DNA from: Nemopilema nomurai
Taxonomy: Eukaryota > Cnidaria > Scyphozoa > Rhizostomeae > Rhizostomatidae
Length of the DNA stretch: 64,000 nt
Direction of reading: 5' to 3'
NCBI GenBank assembly: GCA_003864495.1
Contig: ML133410.1
Span: 124,001-188,000, forward strand
The notes beneath the pieces were generated by a model, which had not been told where the DNA came from, searched no databases, and saw only the letters and a list, made by a program, of their open reading frames with translations. Shown in pieces: positions 1-13,140 of this stretch. Every line of letters begins with the position of its first letter. Within the stretch, counting starts at the first letter, position 1. The position numbers and the translations under genes were made by a program.

Positions 1-2095
1 ACTAATCAATAGTGTATACTAATGCATAGTGTAGAGAATTATTTGATATACCTTGTAACTATCGCGTGTCGTATTATATTTTAGAACTATCGAAGGGAAT
101 CAGAGATTCATTAAAAAGCAATATTTTACCGTCTTAGTTAGCGTGAGTGGTCGAACGAAGGGTCGCCAAACTGAGAAACTGTCTGCCACAGCCCTTAACC
201 CTGCAAGCATCAGAATTCCTGTGGCACTTAGTACTTCCAAATGTCACAAATGCTGAAAGTTTTCCTTTCAACTGGAGAAAAGGGCTGTCTCTCTAGATTG
301 GTTACAGTCGTGGGTCCTTGATGAAGCACCTCCTCCTATCTGGTCCAAATTTAGCAGCACTCTTCCGTAAAAATGAAGAGGGTAGAAAAAAATTAATCAA
401 TTTGGTACTTGAAAAGGAGCACTACGTTTAGATGTTTTATAATGATTCTGCCCAGACATGCCAAAAACTTCCCTAACTAAATAGATCTAAAGATTCAGGC
501 TACAGAAGTCTTTGGGTCATATGTGCTACAGATCAGTAACCCACAGAATCGGAAATGGTCCAGGACGTTTCTAATTCAAAAAGTGTGTAAGAATAGAAGA
601 AAATGAATATATACTTAAATAGGAATATGAATGTAAATATATTCAATAAAAATAATTTTCTATACACACTCTCATTTACATGTTTATGGCGTATTATGTC
701 TATGTAAACAAAGGTTTCTTGAACACTTTTAGACATCAGAATATACAGCTAATAAAAGGTATACCCCAGACAGGGGTCTGCCAACAAGAAGCTCTCCTGG
801 AAAATCGTGGTTGTTTTGAGAGAGTTGACTAACCGAGAGCCCCCTAACAATTCATCTGGCTCTACATAAGTACCAAATTTTATTACACTTGGCTATCAGA
901 AATCAATTTGTGCATGCTTGCTTTGCAATTAGTGCTGTCCTTAGCGACTAGATGTTGTTTCGAGAATGTGGGCCAAATAGTCAAGATTGTTGCATATGTC
1001 GCTCCAGAGCTCCTTTTGCCATAGAACTACAAGCATAGACACAATGGGAAAAACCTACTGGATGACAAAGCATATTCTTAGTACAAAAAATAAATTAAAA
1101 AAAACTCTGTGACAATTTCGCTCACTGCAAAATCGCCTCAATGAGCAAAAAGAAGCATTGGTACATAGTCATCGATACCCCTTTGTCAAATACGGTGATA
1201 AGAAAAAACTGCACGTTTAATCAAGCGGCTAAATATTTGCTTCTCGACAGAGAGATTAGAGAGCAACGTTGTAAATATTTAGGAAATGGACTGTCACCAG
1301 TTGCAATTCATTGTGGTCTTTACATACAAATCCTTGGCAACAGTGTTCTTGCAATTCCCCACCAGACTTCGTGAAAACGCTTTATTTGAATAAGTGGCTT
1401 TTTAGTTTTCTCCTAGTTAAACCTGATTATATTCTTTCATCAGCCTACCTACAAGTTTGGCCACTTTGCCGCCAGAAGAAGAAAGAAAAGAAGAAAAGCA
1501 CCGCAAGACAACTTAGGCCACGATTTTCCCGCTTAACCTTTTCGCCATTCTCTTTTTAGGATGCACTTGTCCTGACACGTTCATTAAGAGAAGGACCGTC
1601 ACTGTCATCCAAGACTTTGTTCCTCTGTTGTCATGGGGATAGCACCTCGATTCGATGTCATATGAAAACATCCTCTCATTTGACAAATTGACCCTTTTCT
1701 TACGCTGCCCGACTGATCTTTTTAGATCAGTGCGCTGCCCAACTAACACCGCAAGCGTGCCTAATGCTTCCAATAAAAAGTGGAAGCTTCACTTCTTATT
1801 TACCAATCGATCTAATGAACCAAACAAGTTATGTGCTTGCCCTTAACAACTGCATCTTGAATTTCATCTTTTGAGGTATGCTTGCTCTTAAATCGCTGTA
1901 CTACAGCTGCTCTTCTATTAAAGATATAAAATCACTTTGCCTCAAAGCAATCTTTTTAGTCTGAAAACTTCTTTGCTATCGATAATGGCGTTTTCGACGT
2001 TTCAATCTGGAGTTCATTTGAGCCTCTATTGGCTACTCCCAATACTGTTGCGTTTAACCTTGCATTCAAGCATACCGAATTATTATCACGACGAA
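1..2095. other. No supported gene
   Basis: AT-rich sequence. Open frames are at most 86 codons (for example 1141-1374 plus, 1513-1773 minus), overlap each other and show no known motif. Confidence 0.6.
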
Positions 2096-2355
2096 ATTAG
2101 CGCCCCCTGCCAAATAACCGCGCCTGCCGAATAAGCGCCCCGGGATAAAGACAATTTTTGCAATAACCGCTCCTTGTTTGAATGTTTGATTTGTTGCAAT
2201 AAGCGCCCCTCAAGCAATTGTTTTCATCGAGATTGTATTATGTTATAATCTTCTTTATAAAAAGAACTGGAGAACACTAGAAATAATTTTTCTCCCTTGC
2301 ATGTATGAGCAAAAATTAATAAGCGCCCCTGCTGAGTTAACCGAATAAGCGCCCC
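2096..2355 (+). repeat. Cluster of AATAAGCGCCCC 12-mers
   Basis: Exact copies at 2130-2141, 2198-2209, 2318-2329 and 2344-2355. Degenerate ones lie at about 2096 (ATTAGCGCCCC), 2112 (AATAACCGCGCC) and 2161 (AATAACCGCTCC). All face the same way, with irregular spacing. Probably part of an old repeat family. No inverted ends were found. Confidence 0.7.
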
Positions 2356-4907
2356 CACCCCGTCATTTACGGTAAGGGTAGTTTGCCAGAAAGGCTGGTA
2401 CAGTTTGTGTATAACCGTGAATTTTTAAGTGTACCGTTGCACTTTTTTCAATCTATTACGAATGCAACTGCTAGCATCCTTCCAAAGTGGCTATCTTGTC
2501 ATTGTCGGGCCTACATGATAACGAATCTTCTTCATTGCCCAGCAATTTGTACGGGACCTTGGCCTTGCCACTTAAGCGGCTTAACTTATTAATTGAAAGC
2601 AACTCTGGCTTACCTCAGTGGGCAATGCGGTGGTTGATCGACTGACGCAGAACAGGAGCTTGTGATGTGGACTTGAAGAGGATGATCTGTATGGTTGTAA
2701 AGGCCTAGAGCAAACGCACTTTAACGCTCCAACTTACTCTGAAAACAGCGACGAAAAGCCAATTTTTAATCTTCCTCCTCTTCAACTATCACTGTAACGC
2801 ATAAACATATTTGTTGCTAACTTTTGTTAACGAATGAGGTTTATAGAATTTCGAACAATGACTTGAAACATAGTTGAATCAGCAACCTCAACACGGCCCT
2901 GGCGATGCCGCATTGTTGCTAAAAGAAAATGTTGAATGCCATGTTTTTCTTTCTTTGAGTAGAGGCGTAACGATGCATCGAGTTTGCCTCTTTATCCTGT
3001 TCGTGAAAGGATCCGGTGATCTAAAAAGAGTAATGTTATTGTTTCTTTTTCGCATTAAAAGCAACTGTCTCTAATGCCTTCGAGGCATTGTATTACAGAG
3101 GCATGGCTGATTCGAGCAGTAACAGATAAAGCTTTTGTGGATGAATCATGAATTCGGTAAACATTGGAGAAGAGAGGGGGCGATACATCCCCCCTTTCAG
3201 GGGCCTCCAACTCGATACGCCTTCTGTGCTCAAACAACAAATAAACATTTTTACGGGCACAAACCACAATTTAGTGCTCCTTTACACTTTTCAAACCGCA
3301 TTTTTGTTAGAATATTAGCAGACAAGATGACCATCTTCTTCCTCAAGAAAATTCTTACTTCCCTTTTATAGCGAAGAGTACCCAAGGGCAAGCCCCTAAC
3401 TTAAGCTTTTGTGTGTTCAATAAACAGACATTCAATTGGTGCAAGCAAAGTACGTTACAAACTTAGGCTCTTTGCCAAAGTCACAATCAACAAGCCAATC
3501 AAGGGCCTAAGCTATTTACTTCTAGTCGCGTATCAAGTGTTGACAGTCTAGTTTCACTGGACCCAGTTTTTTATGAGAGTTTTCCGAAAAACCTTTTACT
3601 ATTTCTAAGTGGAGACTGGTAATTGCAAAGTAGTAAGCGCTACTCTGCCTGAATATCTTCCCTCACTTTCACCAACATCCATTGAAAAAAGAGAGGTAGC
3701 CATGCAGAGGTTATGTGATAGATAGATTGATAGCCTAAAAAGCCGGACTTTGCCCCATTGCAGTTTGTTGACTTCGTGTATCATGTATCGTGTATCGTGT
3801 TCGTGTGCACAAAAGTGTGGTCCAGAGTCCGCTTTGTACCTCAGCATTTGAAAGACCCTGTACAAGGCTGGCTAGAGAGAGCACCAAAATGCCTATCCTT
3901 GTCACTAGATACCTTAGATTATAATCCCTGTTTACAAAGAGTAAATTGAAATAAAATTTCAAAAGATAAACATTGATGCACAGTATCAACATTTATTTGT
4001 AAATGATTCTAATCAATATGTACGTTGTTGTCATGGAAACAGAAAACTCGACCGTTGAAGCAATGGACATGGTCTCTTCATGATTTGACACACACAAACA
4101 AATATAATCTAGGCTCCAAATAGAACTTTCTAAGGGTTTTCTTCTCAATCAAAGCCGGATGTAAAATATAGAACAGTTTTCAGTTATCAGTACTTCCGCC
4201 ATCATTGCTGAAGTTCTCACGTTGTTTATTCCCATTGAGGACCTTACGAAGTTGGAAACTCTAACGTAACCCATTAGAGTGTTTCGTGTTTCAGGTTATT
4301 ATTGTCCTTCAAACAATTTCAATGTACACTATAGAAACAAAGAAAACCTGCAGGGCCTAATATGTATATGGCGAAATTAGCAAGCAATAAGTCGTAGGCA
4401 AATCAACTTCACCTCTTTTCTGTCTATCTATCTTACTGCAAACTCTTTCTAGCAGTTGAAAAAACAGACCATGCAATCGGTTTAAATGTTTTGAGTACCA
4501 CTAGGGACAAAATTGTGAGCTGCCTTTTGCCGGGAGATTGAAAATCTGCTTCCTCTAAAATGTGCCTCTTCTCCCCAATGATAGGGGACAATTTTTTGTA
4601 AATTTCAATAGAAGGAAAGGTAAAAATTAAATATGAGACTTCTTCTTGACTAAATTGAGGGTAGACTTTAGAGTTGGACTCTTGTTATTCATCTATTATT
4701 TGGAGTTGAATTTTTCGTGCAACTCTGAAAGCATGAAAGTATGAAAACTTGCTTCTTAAGAGTTCTTATGTCAATTGAAATATGGGATACGTTAAAGCAT
4801 AAAGCCAAATGTTAAACACCTTCACAGTCTTTTCTTAGATGCAGTAAAAGGGCGATTTATATTACTGAAGTTGTTTGCTTTTGGATATTGTAAAGAGATA
4901 AGATAAT
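2356..4907. other. No supported gene
   Basis: AT-rich. Open frames are short and without recognisable domains. Nothing else was noticed. Confidence 0.6.
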
Positions 4908-6411
4908 GGGGCTATTACGAAATTCGTTGCGTTTCTAGAAAAATCCGAACATCTTGATATTATGGAAAATTTTATCTTAACCCAGAATTAGATAGCTAAA
5001 TTGATGGAAAATACAAATATTTCTCAATTTTAGCACATAGTTCTCTTTTTATAGCAGATTTAGAAGCCAAGTATGAAAATAATTGTGATGGACGGACAAA
5101 TAATGCTTTTCAAATTTCTTCCAATCGAATTTGTTTCATACAAATGTGCACCTATGTTATAACTGATAATCCTGGTTTCTATCTACTGTCAGTTTGTTCT
5201 CGAGAAAAAATGTCTTGTCACATACGAGCAGTCTCATTTCCCTCCGGTCTGTCCGTCCGTCACGCAATTAAGTCAAAATAGTTTCATCCCGCACGTGAAA
5301 AAAATAAATCATACCAGCTTTTGCTTTTTAACTTCTCATTTTGGTATAACGAACATGTTTATTGCAGTTAATCAGGGCTCAATAACGTAGTTCGTCTGAA
5401 ATTTAACAATTTCACCTTGTCCGTCCGTCACAAAAAGCTAACAATCACACTTGGATCCCTGTGTTTCATCCGAGTTTCATTTCCTGCCTTTTCTCAAAGT
5501 TGTTCGTGCATTTTGTGGTTTCATAAGAAATGCTTCATTGAATGATTGAAACGTTTGAAATTATTTCTTCAAGAGACCAAATTAACCTCAATAGACACAT
5601 AAAGATATTTTTATTATTGTTTAAGACTTTTTCATCATATTTCTTCACCATAGACACGTTCACCACAATTTTGTGACGGACGGACAATCGTAAATTCCCT
5701 CAAGAGGAAAAAATCGGCATTTCTGCTCGTATCATCAACATTAGTAGTGATGGTAAGGTAATAGTGAGGTACCACATCATAGGTAGAGCAAAAGAACAAT
5801 TTTGTCGTTTAATATAGGAAGGAAAAGATTTCTAAAAATTTTGTGACGGACGGACAATTCAGAATTTGTCTACTAACTGCACTCATGGGGTTTGAACTAC
5901 CAAATAAACGATTGACACCAACCATTATTCACCTCTACTAATTGTTGATGACAAAGAATGTGCATTTTAACAATATTCATCTAGAGTGACATTTTCCAGT
6001 CCGTCCGTCACGTCCATCCGTCACGATGATCCATTGGTACTTTCGACCTTAAAAGTTCGAAATGTTGAGAGAAAAAATTGTTTAAATTGTTTGATGATGT
6101 TTCTTACCGGTGTTTAATTGTTAAAAATATTTCAAATTTACCTCAAGTTCGTTGGCTTAGATAGAATATTTGAAAGCGTGATATTAGTTTTTTCAGTGTT
6201 TTCTATCCCGTCCGTCTTCACGACAGACATCTGTATCCTTCTGAAACGATGTGCTTATCCCAGAAGTGATTGCTTCAACTAATCTACACCTCCTTATGGG
6301 TTCTTTCATGACACAAAAGGAGAAAATTCAGAAATCACCCGCTAATTTTTGAGACCTTTTAAAAGTATCGTTTGTCCGTCCATCACGGAAACTGAAATTC
6401 GTAATAGCCCC
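4908..6411. mobile_element. Non-autonomous DNA transposon, 1.5 kb, with internal 13-mer array
   Basis: Ends are inverted repeats: GGGGCTATTACGAAATTC at 4908-4925 and, reverse-complemented, GGGGCTATTACGAATTTC at 6394-6411, 17 of 18 matching. TAAT flanks both ends (4904-4907 and 6412-6415), a likely 4-bp target duplication. No open frame of use is inside, so it must be mobilised in trans. Internally it carries nine copies of GTCCGTCCGTCAC or close variants in both orientations. Superfamily is not assigned. The TIR and duplication do not by themselves settle it. Confidence 0.8.
5085..6386. repeat. Array of nine GTCCGTCCGTCAC motifs inside the 1.5-kb element
   Basis: Positions: 5085-5097 (reverse, one mismatch), 5251-5263, 5419-5431, 5673-5685 (reverse), 5843-5855 (reverse), 5999-6011, 6012-6024 (one mismatch), 6208-6222 (degenerate) and 6374-6386 (one mismatch). 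Most are 150-250 bp apart, unlike a tandem repeat. None was seen outside the element. Such dispersed internal motifs often act as transposase-binding sites in DNA transposons. That role here is inference. Confidence 0.85.
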
Positions 6412-6415
6412 TAAT

Positions 6416-7675
6416 GTGCAATATATTTTTAAATGACGATTGGTCTCAATAAATGTTGACAAATTTGTAGAAAATTCTGATTACCAAAAATTATTTCGGG
6501 TAGTTCTGGATTTGTTCTTTGATCCTACAACTTCACAAACAACCCGTTTATCATCTCAACTTCGTTACAAGGAAATATTCCATTAGCAAACACAGCTTGC
6601 TTCATTGTAATAGATATGGACAATTTTATTATTCCTTCTCCAAAAGTTCTTTGCCAATCTGCTATTCTTAACTAAGTTATAAAGACTTTTATTGGCAATT
6701 TCGTGCATTGACATGTTCATCCAAAATGAAAAATCAATTAATGTAAGGATAAATTTTTTGTCACTTCATTCAATTGATACTTGAATGGAAAAAATGTTGA
6801 TCGGGCTATTTGGATCTACTTTGTTGGCTCAACTCTGGTATTGCTTATTCCATGCAAACAGTGCGCTTTTTACAAGGAAGCTATATGCGTCATTGATGGA
6901 TTTGACGTACTTTTGGGGGTTTTTCTGCGAGGCACAGAAGGCATTCTACGTCATAGGTATATTTGGAAGCTGACAAAGTTTGCTGACAGGGAATGTTGGA
7001 CGTTTTCATGTTTGCCTACCTGAAAAATCGATTCTTCAAAACAATTGTGGGTATGCTAAAAATTCCTTAGTTGAAGAATGAGATCTTCATTTTGTAACTG
7101 ATTTTTTTAATCTCGAGCAAATATTTCCAAGACTGCCAAAGAGCCATTGTTTAGGGACAACCTCAGGTGGGTGGTGTAAAAACATATAATGAAATGACGT
7201 AGGATGTATCAAGGCGCATTAAGACATCTACATAAAACTTACACATTACACGAATAATTCAGATATCAGATTACGGGAATTTGAATTTAAAGGGAGTTAC
7301 ACTGTTGGTAATAAAGAATAAGTAAATAGACAGATTAACAAACAAGCACGATTTGCTATTCATTTGGAAACACAAGATGTCTTCTTAGACAAGCAAACTT
7401 AAAAGTTATTTGCAATAAAGAGACATACAAAGCAGTACTGTATTTCAAAGGCATAATAGAGGTGAAAAGAAACAGATAAGACAACAATGATGATGATGAA
7501 AATATGGTACAAACTTGAAGCTAGCAGCAAAAAAGGAACACAATCAGTAAATGAACTCAAACGCGTAGAAGAAAATCCAGTGACTCGTTGAATTATGCAA
7601 GACAATTGCTTGTAGCTAAATATAATATGACACTACTGTAATAAAACACAGTAACACTATGTGTGTCAATTTTCA
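6416..7675. other. No supported gene
   Basis: AT-rich. An 80-codon frame at 6781-7023 has no recognised domain and overlaps another frame. Confidence 0.55.
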
Positions 7676-7781
7676 ATGCCAAGACATGCAAGTCGTATTA
7701 TCCTTGCATTGGCCTTTTCGCCTCTTCTATCAATTTGCAAAAGAGCTTGTTTAGACGGGTACAGTATTCATGGCAAACATT
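7676..7781 (+). CDS. Possible signal-peptide first exon
   Basis: An ATG opens 35 codons, then a strong donor GTAAGT at 7782 (phase 1). The N-terminus has two basic residues, a hydrophobic core (IILALAFSPLLSI) and then a Cys-containing segment (CKRACLDGYSIHGKH) that would gain another Cys if the next exon supplies GT or GC. This looks like a secreted or membrane protein start. No convincing second exon was found. The nearest acceptor (8200) leads to a short frame that stops at 8296. Could be chance. Confidence 0.25.
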
Positions 7782-10700
7782 GTAAGTTCCATCACTTAAT
7801 ATTGTGTTTTAGCATGTTGCTTATTGTGTCTTCAGAAATTTTTAATAGTTGCTAGACTTGTAGTGCAATTGTGAATGCATTTTAAAATCAGTTGTTTTGC
7901 TGCTTGAAAAAATACTTTTTTGTCTAATGTTTATGTTTATTTTTTGTCTATTAATATTCAGAACAAATATTCCATTGTGCTTGACAATGAAATTCAGTTT
8001 CTTATAAATTTCAAGTTTTGGTTTCGATATTCCATATTACCTTTTACTCCGCTGGGAACTGACATTTTCTTTTAACAAAAAGCGTGTAACGTACAAGCAC
8101 GTACCTTTGGGATTCAGAACCGTCCATTTTCGTACATTGAATGTACAACGCTATTTTCATCATTCAAGCTGATTGAGTTATGCTTTGGTTTGCTGTGCAG
8201 CAATTCGTAGCGAAACTGTGTTAAAAGTCAATCTAGAGGCAGTCAAAGGCTACAAGACATTTCACTTAAAGCAAGATGAGATTTCCGCAGCACTCTGAGG
8301 GTAAGCCTTACACTTATCAAGTCCTTTATAGCAACAAGTAAACATTTTTCAAGTAGAGTCAACCTTGCTATTTTAAATTTGTATCAGCTTCCTAATTTGA
8401 ATTCCTACGCAAGTCTCTCGTTTCCTAATCCATTTATGCATTACACTGTTATGCAATATAGAATACTTATTTGATGTTGATAAAAGTTTAAGGAAGCTCT
8501 ATCTTTAAACTTTATCATTAAATATCTATCTATCTAAGGGTGGTGAGATGTTTCTGCAAGTTTTATAACTGTTGCCTCGGTGATGTGCGGCCAAAAATTC
8601 TCTTACAGCAAAGCTGCATAACAGTGTAGCATATGAGGGTTATTTGTCCTACAAGGAACTAGTTTGTTCACATTTTACATCCTTAATTTCAAGCTTTGAG
8701 CGCAATCCTTTCATTAATAGTCATTATTTTCATAACTGCTGATAGTTTTTTCCATACCGCGTTAAAACTTGCTACAGCAAGCTATTTTTAATATGACTGT
8801 CAAAAATTCCCCCTCTTCAATTAGCAACCTAAAAACTTGAACTCATATTTGTTACATAATAACTGGGCAACGAATTTTTAAAACATCATTAACACTTTCG
8901 TAACTTTGAAATTCTAATTCATTTTCGTTGTGCCTGGTCGAGCATGAGTTCAAAGTATTATTTATATTCTCGCAACTAGAAATTTTTAACCCATTTTTGT
9001 CTCTATGATTCTGGTTCAGATTTTGGTATTAATGTAAAGAGCACTATTCACATTCTTACAACTCGAAACATAAATTTATTTTATCAATGCACTTTAAGAC
9101 CAGGGATGAATTTGTTATTATCTTATTTCATTATGTTTGCTCATCATACTTCGTTTTCGCGTGTTTTCATACTTTCATTACATCTTACATTTGCTACCTG
9201 AATGTTCTCATAAAATACAAATAGAAGATTTGATTCATAATTTCTTGAGAAAGGAATGTTTCGCGTTTCTTGGAAAAGCCTTCAGGGGCAGCGTATTTGT
9301 TTCTGTTAATCTAAAATTCAGCAATGATGTATTGTTTACAAAAGAAGATCGGAAGTTGTAGGAATGTGTAACACCAAGTTCACATTCACGTGTCTCTTTT
9401 TGATTACTGACCTTAGTTGGTCTAATTTTGATACCATTCAAGGAACCTTACAGGATTAATATTGAATATTGAATATTGACATTTTTTGGCCCTTTCTTGC
9501 TTTCTTTCAAATTTTTTTGAGTAAAAATTGCTATAGCACAGTGCTTTGTCGTGCTGCAAACCTGAAATATTGCTACGACGATAACAAAAGTTAACTGTAC
9601 CTTAAAACTGAACCAAAATCACGTAGCTAATGTGGCAACTGGCAGGAGTTTGCTAATCTTGGTGAAAACATGAGAGAGTTAGAAAACATTCATTAAGAGC
9701 ATTGTCCTAAAAGAAAAGATAGTAGGTCGAAAAAATAGATTCATTCGTTATCTTTTTTATACCTTAACGAAAATATCTTAAAGTTCAATTAATTGCAATT
9801 ATACAGACCTATTTGAACTTCATGTATAGATGATATTGCAATGTTAAAAGTGAGAGATGAGAAGAATTTATAATAGTCATTTTCACTGGGGTAGCAGCAA
9901 TTGTAAAAGAGTGAAATGCAGCTAGAAATTGTATGCCATGGGCAACATCTTTCATCAAAGCACTGGGGTAACTCCAAAATTAGGTCTGAATGACTTACAG
10001 AGATGATCTTACTGAATACATAGCTGGTGTCAATAGGCGTGGTCAAAAGGCGTCATGAAACAGAGTGGTCTAAGAGATGCTTTTATGAGACAATTTGAGA
10101 ACCATTTTGCTGTTAGCCAAAAAGGCATGGGTAACGAGCCACAAGCTTTCTGCGGTGAATTTGCGATTCTCAGCATCATATCACCTCCACAATGTTTATA
10201 ATCTAATTGTCATAGTTTCTCATGTTTAATGGGTTGCACTATTATATAATCATTTAGAGGCCTATCACAACAGATTTATGAACAATAGCCTACTCGGATC
10301 ATGCTAATATACGCACTTATAGGCAGGGGTGGCACTAGCAAGTTTCTTGAGAATGGGATGTCCAGTGCATAGTTGCCAAGTAATAAACTTTGAATGAGAT
10401 GACACAATGGCATCAGAACCATGCAGAAATCTTCTAATTTCAAAGATATAGGGGATTCGGAGACTGAAAAATGAACATTGAAAAGATTTATGCAGACAAG
10501 AAGTATTGACCACCCATGCAAACTGGCTGCTAGACAGTAATTCTTTAAACGTTATCTTTATGGTGCAGATTTAATCCTTCTTTTCTTCGTCTAAATCGAA
10601 TACTTCTTTCAGAGACAGTTTATCTGCCTCTATTTCCATCACAGCACTCAGCTTTGCAAGGAGACTAACACTTTAATCAAATCAGACGGTAACTTTGTTA

Positions 10701-11086
10701 GCTCTTCTTCATTCCTTTCACCATTAATGCCCCTCTATGGCGGGAATAAAGTTGATGAACAATTGCTAGAAGCACTAGGGAATATTTAGCTCCAGTTTTC
10801 TTCAATATCACCAATTTGTTGATAAAAAACAGCAAAGGTTTCTTTTCTTCAAAATTGATCGAAATACTTAAGAGCTACATTTTCCATCTGCTCATCAACC
10901 TTTGGGTTCTTTTGAAATTTTCCAAGCTCTTACTTGGCCTAAATTACAAACTCACTTGCCATTTTGCTAGCTATTTACTTGTTTTGAGGAGATGACGTTA
11001 TGAAAGCAACAATTCACAGAGTCTCCATTGTGCTTAGACTGTATCTTCACATTACGTCTGTCATTCGCATGACACTGTAGATTAGA
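7782..11086. other. No supported gene; broken minus-strand pieces near the right end
   Basis: From 7.8 to about 10.5 kb nothing stands out. From about 10.6 kb short minus-strand frames look like decayed coding sequence continuous with the fossil region to the right. Confidence 0.5.
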
Positions 11087-11389
11087 TCAAAAAAAGAAAA
11101 CTAGAATTCTACTCTTGTTTTTAGTTTTTTTTTGCTCCAGTAGAGCAATAATATGCTCCAGTAATATCAATCTTTCCTGGTGTAAGTTTTTTAGATTTAA
11201 TACGCCAGAAACTTCCCGGGACGTTTTCTCTAACAGCTTGGTACGATTTTTGCTACCAAAAATGCAATATTTTAATCCAATATGATCCTTAACTACTTGA
11301 AATGTCCTGACTCTTCGATAAACTAATTCAGTGACTTCGAATTTATGTTCGTGGCACGATGAGTATTTTAAGGGATTGCAGTAGCAGCA
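11087..11389 (-). pseudogene. Start-less 100-codon reading frame, probable fossil coding piece
   Basis: Between an in-frame TAG (11390-11392) and a TGA (11087-11089) the minus strand is open for 100 codons without any ATG. It contains stretches such as HEHKFEVTELVYRRVRTFQV and NLKNLHQERLILLEHIIALL. It lies downstream, on the same strand, of the fossil reverse transcriptase. Further minus-strand pieces around 10.6-10.95 kb (for example EELTKLPSDLIKVLVSLQ) are also open but broken. I do not recognise the family. It could be element-derived or an old pseudogene. Confidence 0.3.
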
Positions 11390-12749
11390 CTAACACTTTG
11401 AACGATGTGCAAGAATTTCGAGAACTTCTACAAGCTCTGTAATCTGGACAATCTACCTTTTGGGTGCCGCATCGCTTTGGCTTTTAAAAACATTTGTTCA
11501 AATTAATTGGTGCCTGATCTAGTTGATTGGATCTTCGAAGTGTGTTGCTGCAATTAGACTTTTATTCGACTTTCTGCACGAATCTTCTGCAGATTGTTTA
11601 CTAGTAAACAAAAAGAAGCAGAAGCAGAGAGTAAACAAAGTATAAGTGAATTACTTTTGCTTCCAAATTTTTGAAAACTTGCAATCTTGCCATCGTGATT
11701 TACTGGGTAGGAGGAAGCCGGTAAAGTCACAGTTGGTAAAGGCCAAAGTTTGCAAGGCATATCTCTTTACTTTCAGAGAGTCACGCATTCTGTCCCTCAG
11801 GGCCATGTTAGGGCACAAAATCAACCTTATCACCTGACATCCTTCACCAATGTCTTTTTGTATGGATGTAAGACTTGCCTTTGTAGTTTCAGGCACTTCA
11901 GAGGTATTTGAATTAACAATTCTTTACGAGATACCTCCACAATTGCCGTATCCTTGATCAAACAAGATTATCATTTTCTGGCTTGACAAGGCTCTCCATC
12001 TTATGCTTTACAATCTAGCTAGCTAAAAATCTCATTTAAGAATCTTGCATGCATCTGGTTCTTCTGCATTTCCAGGATTAGATTCGTTGCTTTTCTTCTG
12101 TTCGTTCTCACAATGCGCGCTGTTGACACAGACGCCTTCTCAGCACGTGGGATCTAATACTTCAAGCGTCGTAACATTTTCATCTGCCTAAGTGTTTTGC
12201 AGCCACTTTTTTTGTTCTTCCAGCTGCCTCAGAAAGATTATCTAAAAAATCTATGGGCCCAAATGGCTAAGCATTTCCTCCTCCGTGTCCCTCTCTGTTG
12301 TGTTCAAGGTGGTTCTCTCACCCAGCATCTTCTGTTTGCCCTTCGTCTTTTCATTCTTCGATATGATATCTCTAATGGTGTAATTATAGGTTGTGAGCTT
12401 AAATTTCATAAAAAATTTTAGGTTGCTGCATCGATCCCTGCAAATTATTATTTTTCTGTGTGTCAAAATTATTTAATTTCATGCAAAGCCACTTAAAAAA
12501 CAACACAGTGTATGGGCGAGGAATCTATTAGATAATTGGTAGATTGCGTCATTGGAAATCTCCTCTTTGGGTTAAATATTCATGATTAGCTTTTAATTTG
12601 TTTGGAAAGTACTAATCTTGATATGGCTTTACGGAGAATGGCACTTTTAGGCTCAACATTTTCTTAAGGCCAGTAATCATCCTTTTCGCCCATTGCACGG
12701 AATTTTTCGTATGTTTACCTGTTAATGGCTGCCAATCAGGACAGGAGAA

Positions 12750-13140
12750 TTATAGAAGAACTCCCTTAAAAATAGACATAAAATTATAGAAACGAATCAA
12801 GTCCGAAGAGTCATGCAACCTTTGGCTAAATAGCCTCTCTGCCCATTTATTTCCAAGTGCCCTTGCTGTATTCTTGGCAAAAGCAATTCTTCTCTTGACC
12901 CCTGAAGAGTCCTCTTCATTATTAGTAATTAGTGCCTAAAGGTTTGTGCACTCCTGTACATTTCCTGTACAGCCCTGCTTTGCATGATTTCATGATCAGA
13001 GATAGGTCCTTATCCTTATCCTTTCTATCGCGCAAATACACTTCAACCTATTTCACATTCAGCTTCCACCTTGTTCACTAACATTTGGAGTTCGTCTGTG
13101 CTTTCGGCCATTAGAACCACCTCCCTTGCCCCCCTACTGT
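12750..13140 (-). pseudogene. Fossil non-LTR retrotransposon reverse transcriptase fragment
   Basis: Two minus-strand pieces fit LINE reverse transcriptase. The first (about 13050-13137) reads VVLMAESTDELQMLVNKVEA, the segment just after the catalytic YADD box (typically YADD-VLLA-S--ELQ-L---V). Here the box itself has decayed (AREVV in place of ADDVV). The second (12750-12940) has 62 codons without a stop and reads SSGVKRRIAFAKNTARALGN after ITNNEED, matching the LG--ITN----EIKRRIA-AK--- region about 60-70 residues downstream. The pieces are in different frames, so the copy is dead. The family (Jockey/CR1/L2/RTE) is not determined. Confidence 0.65.
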
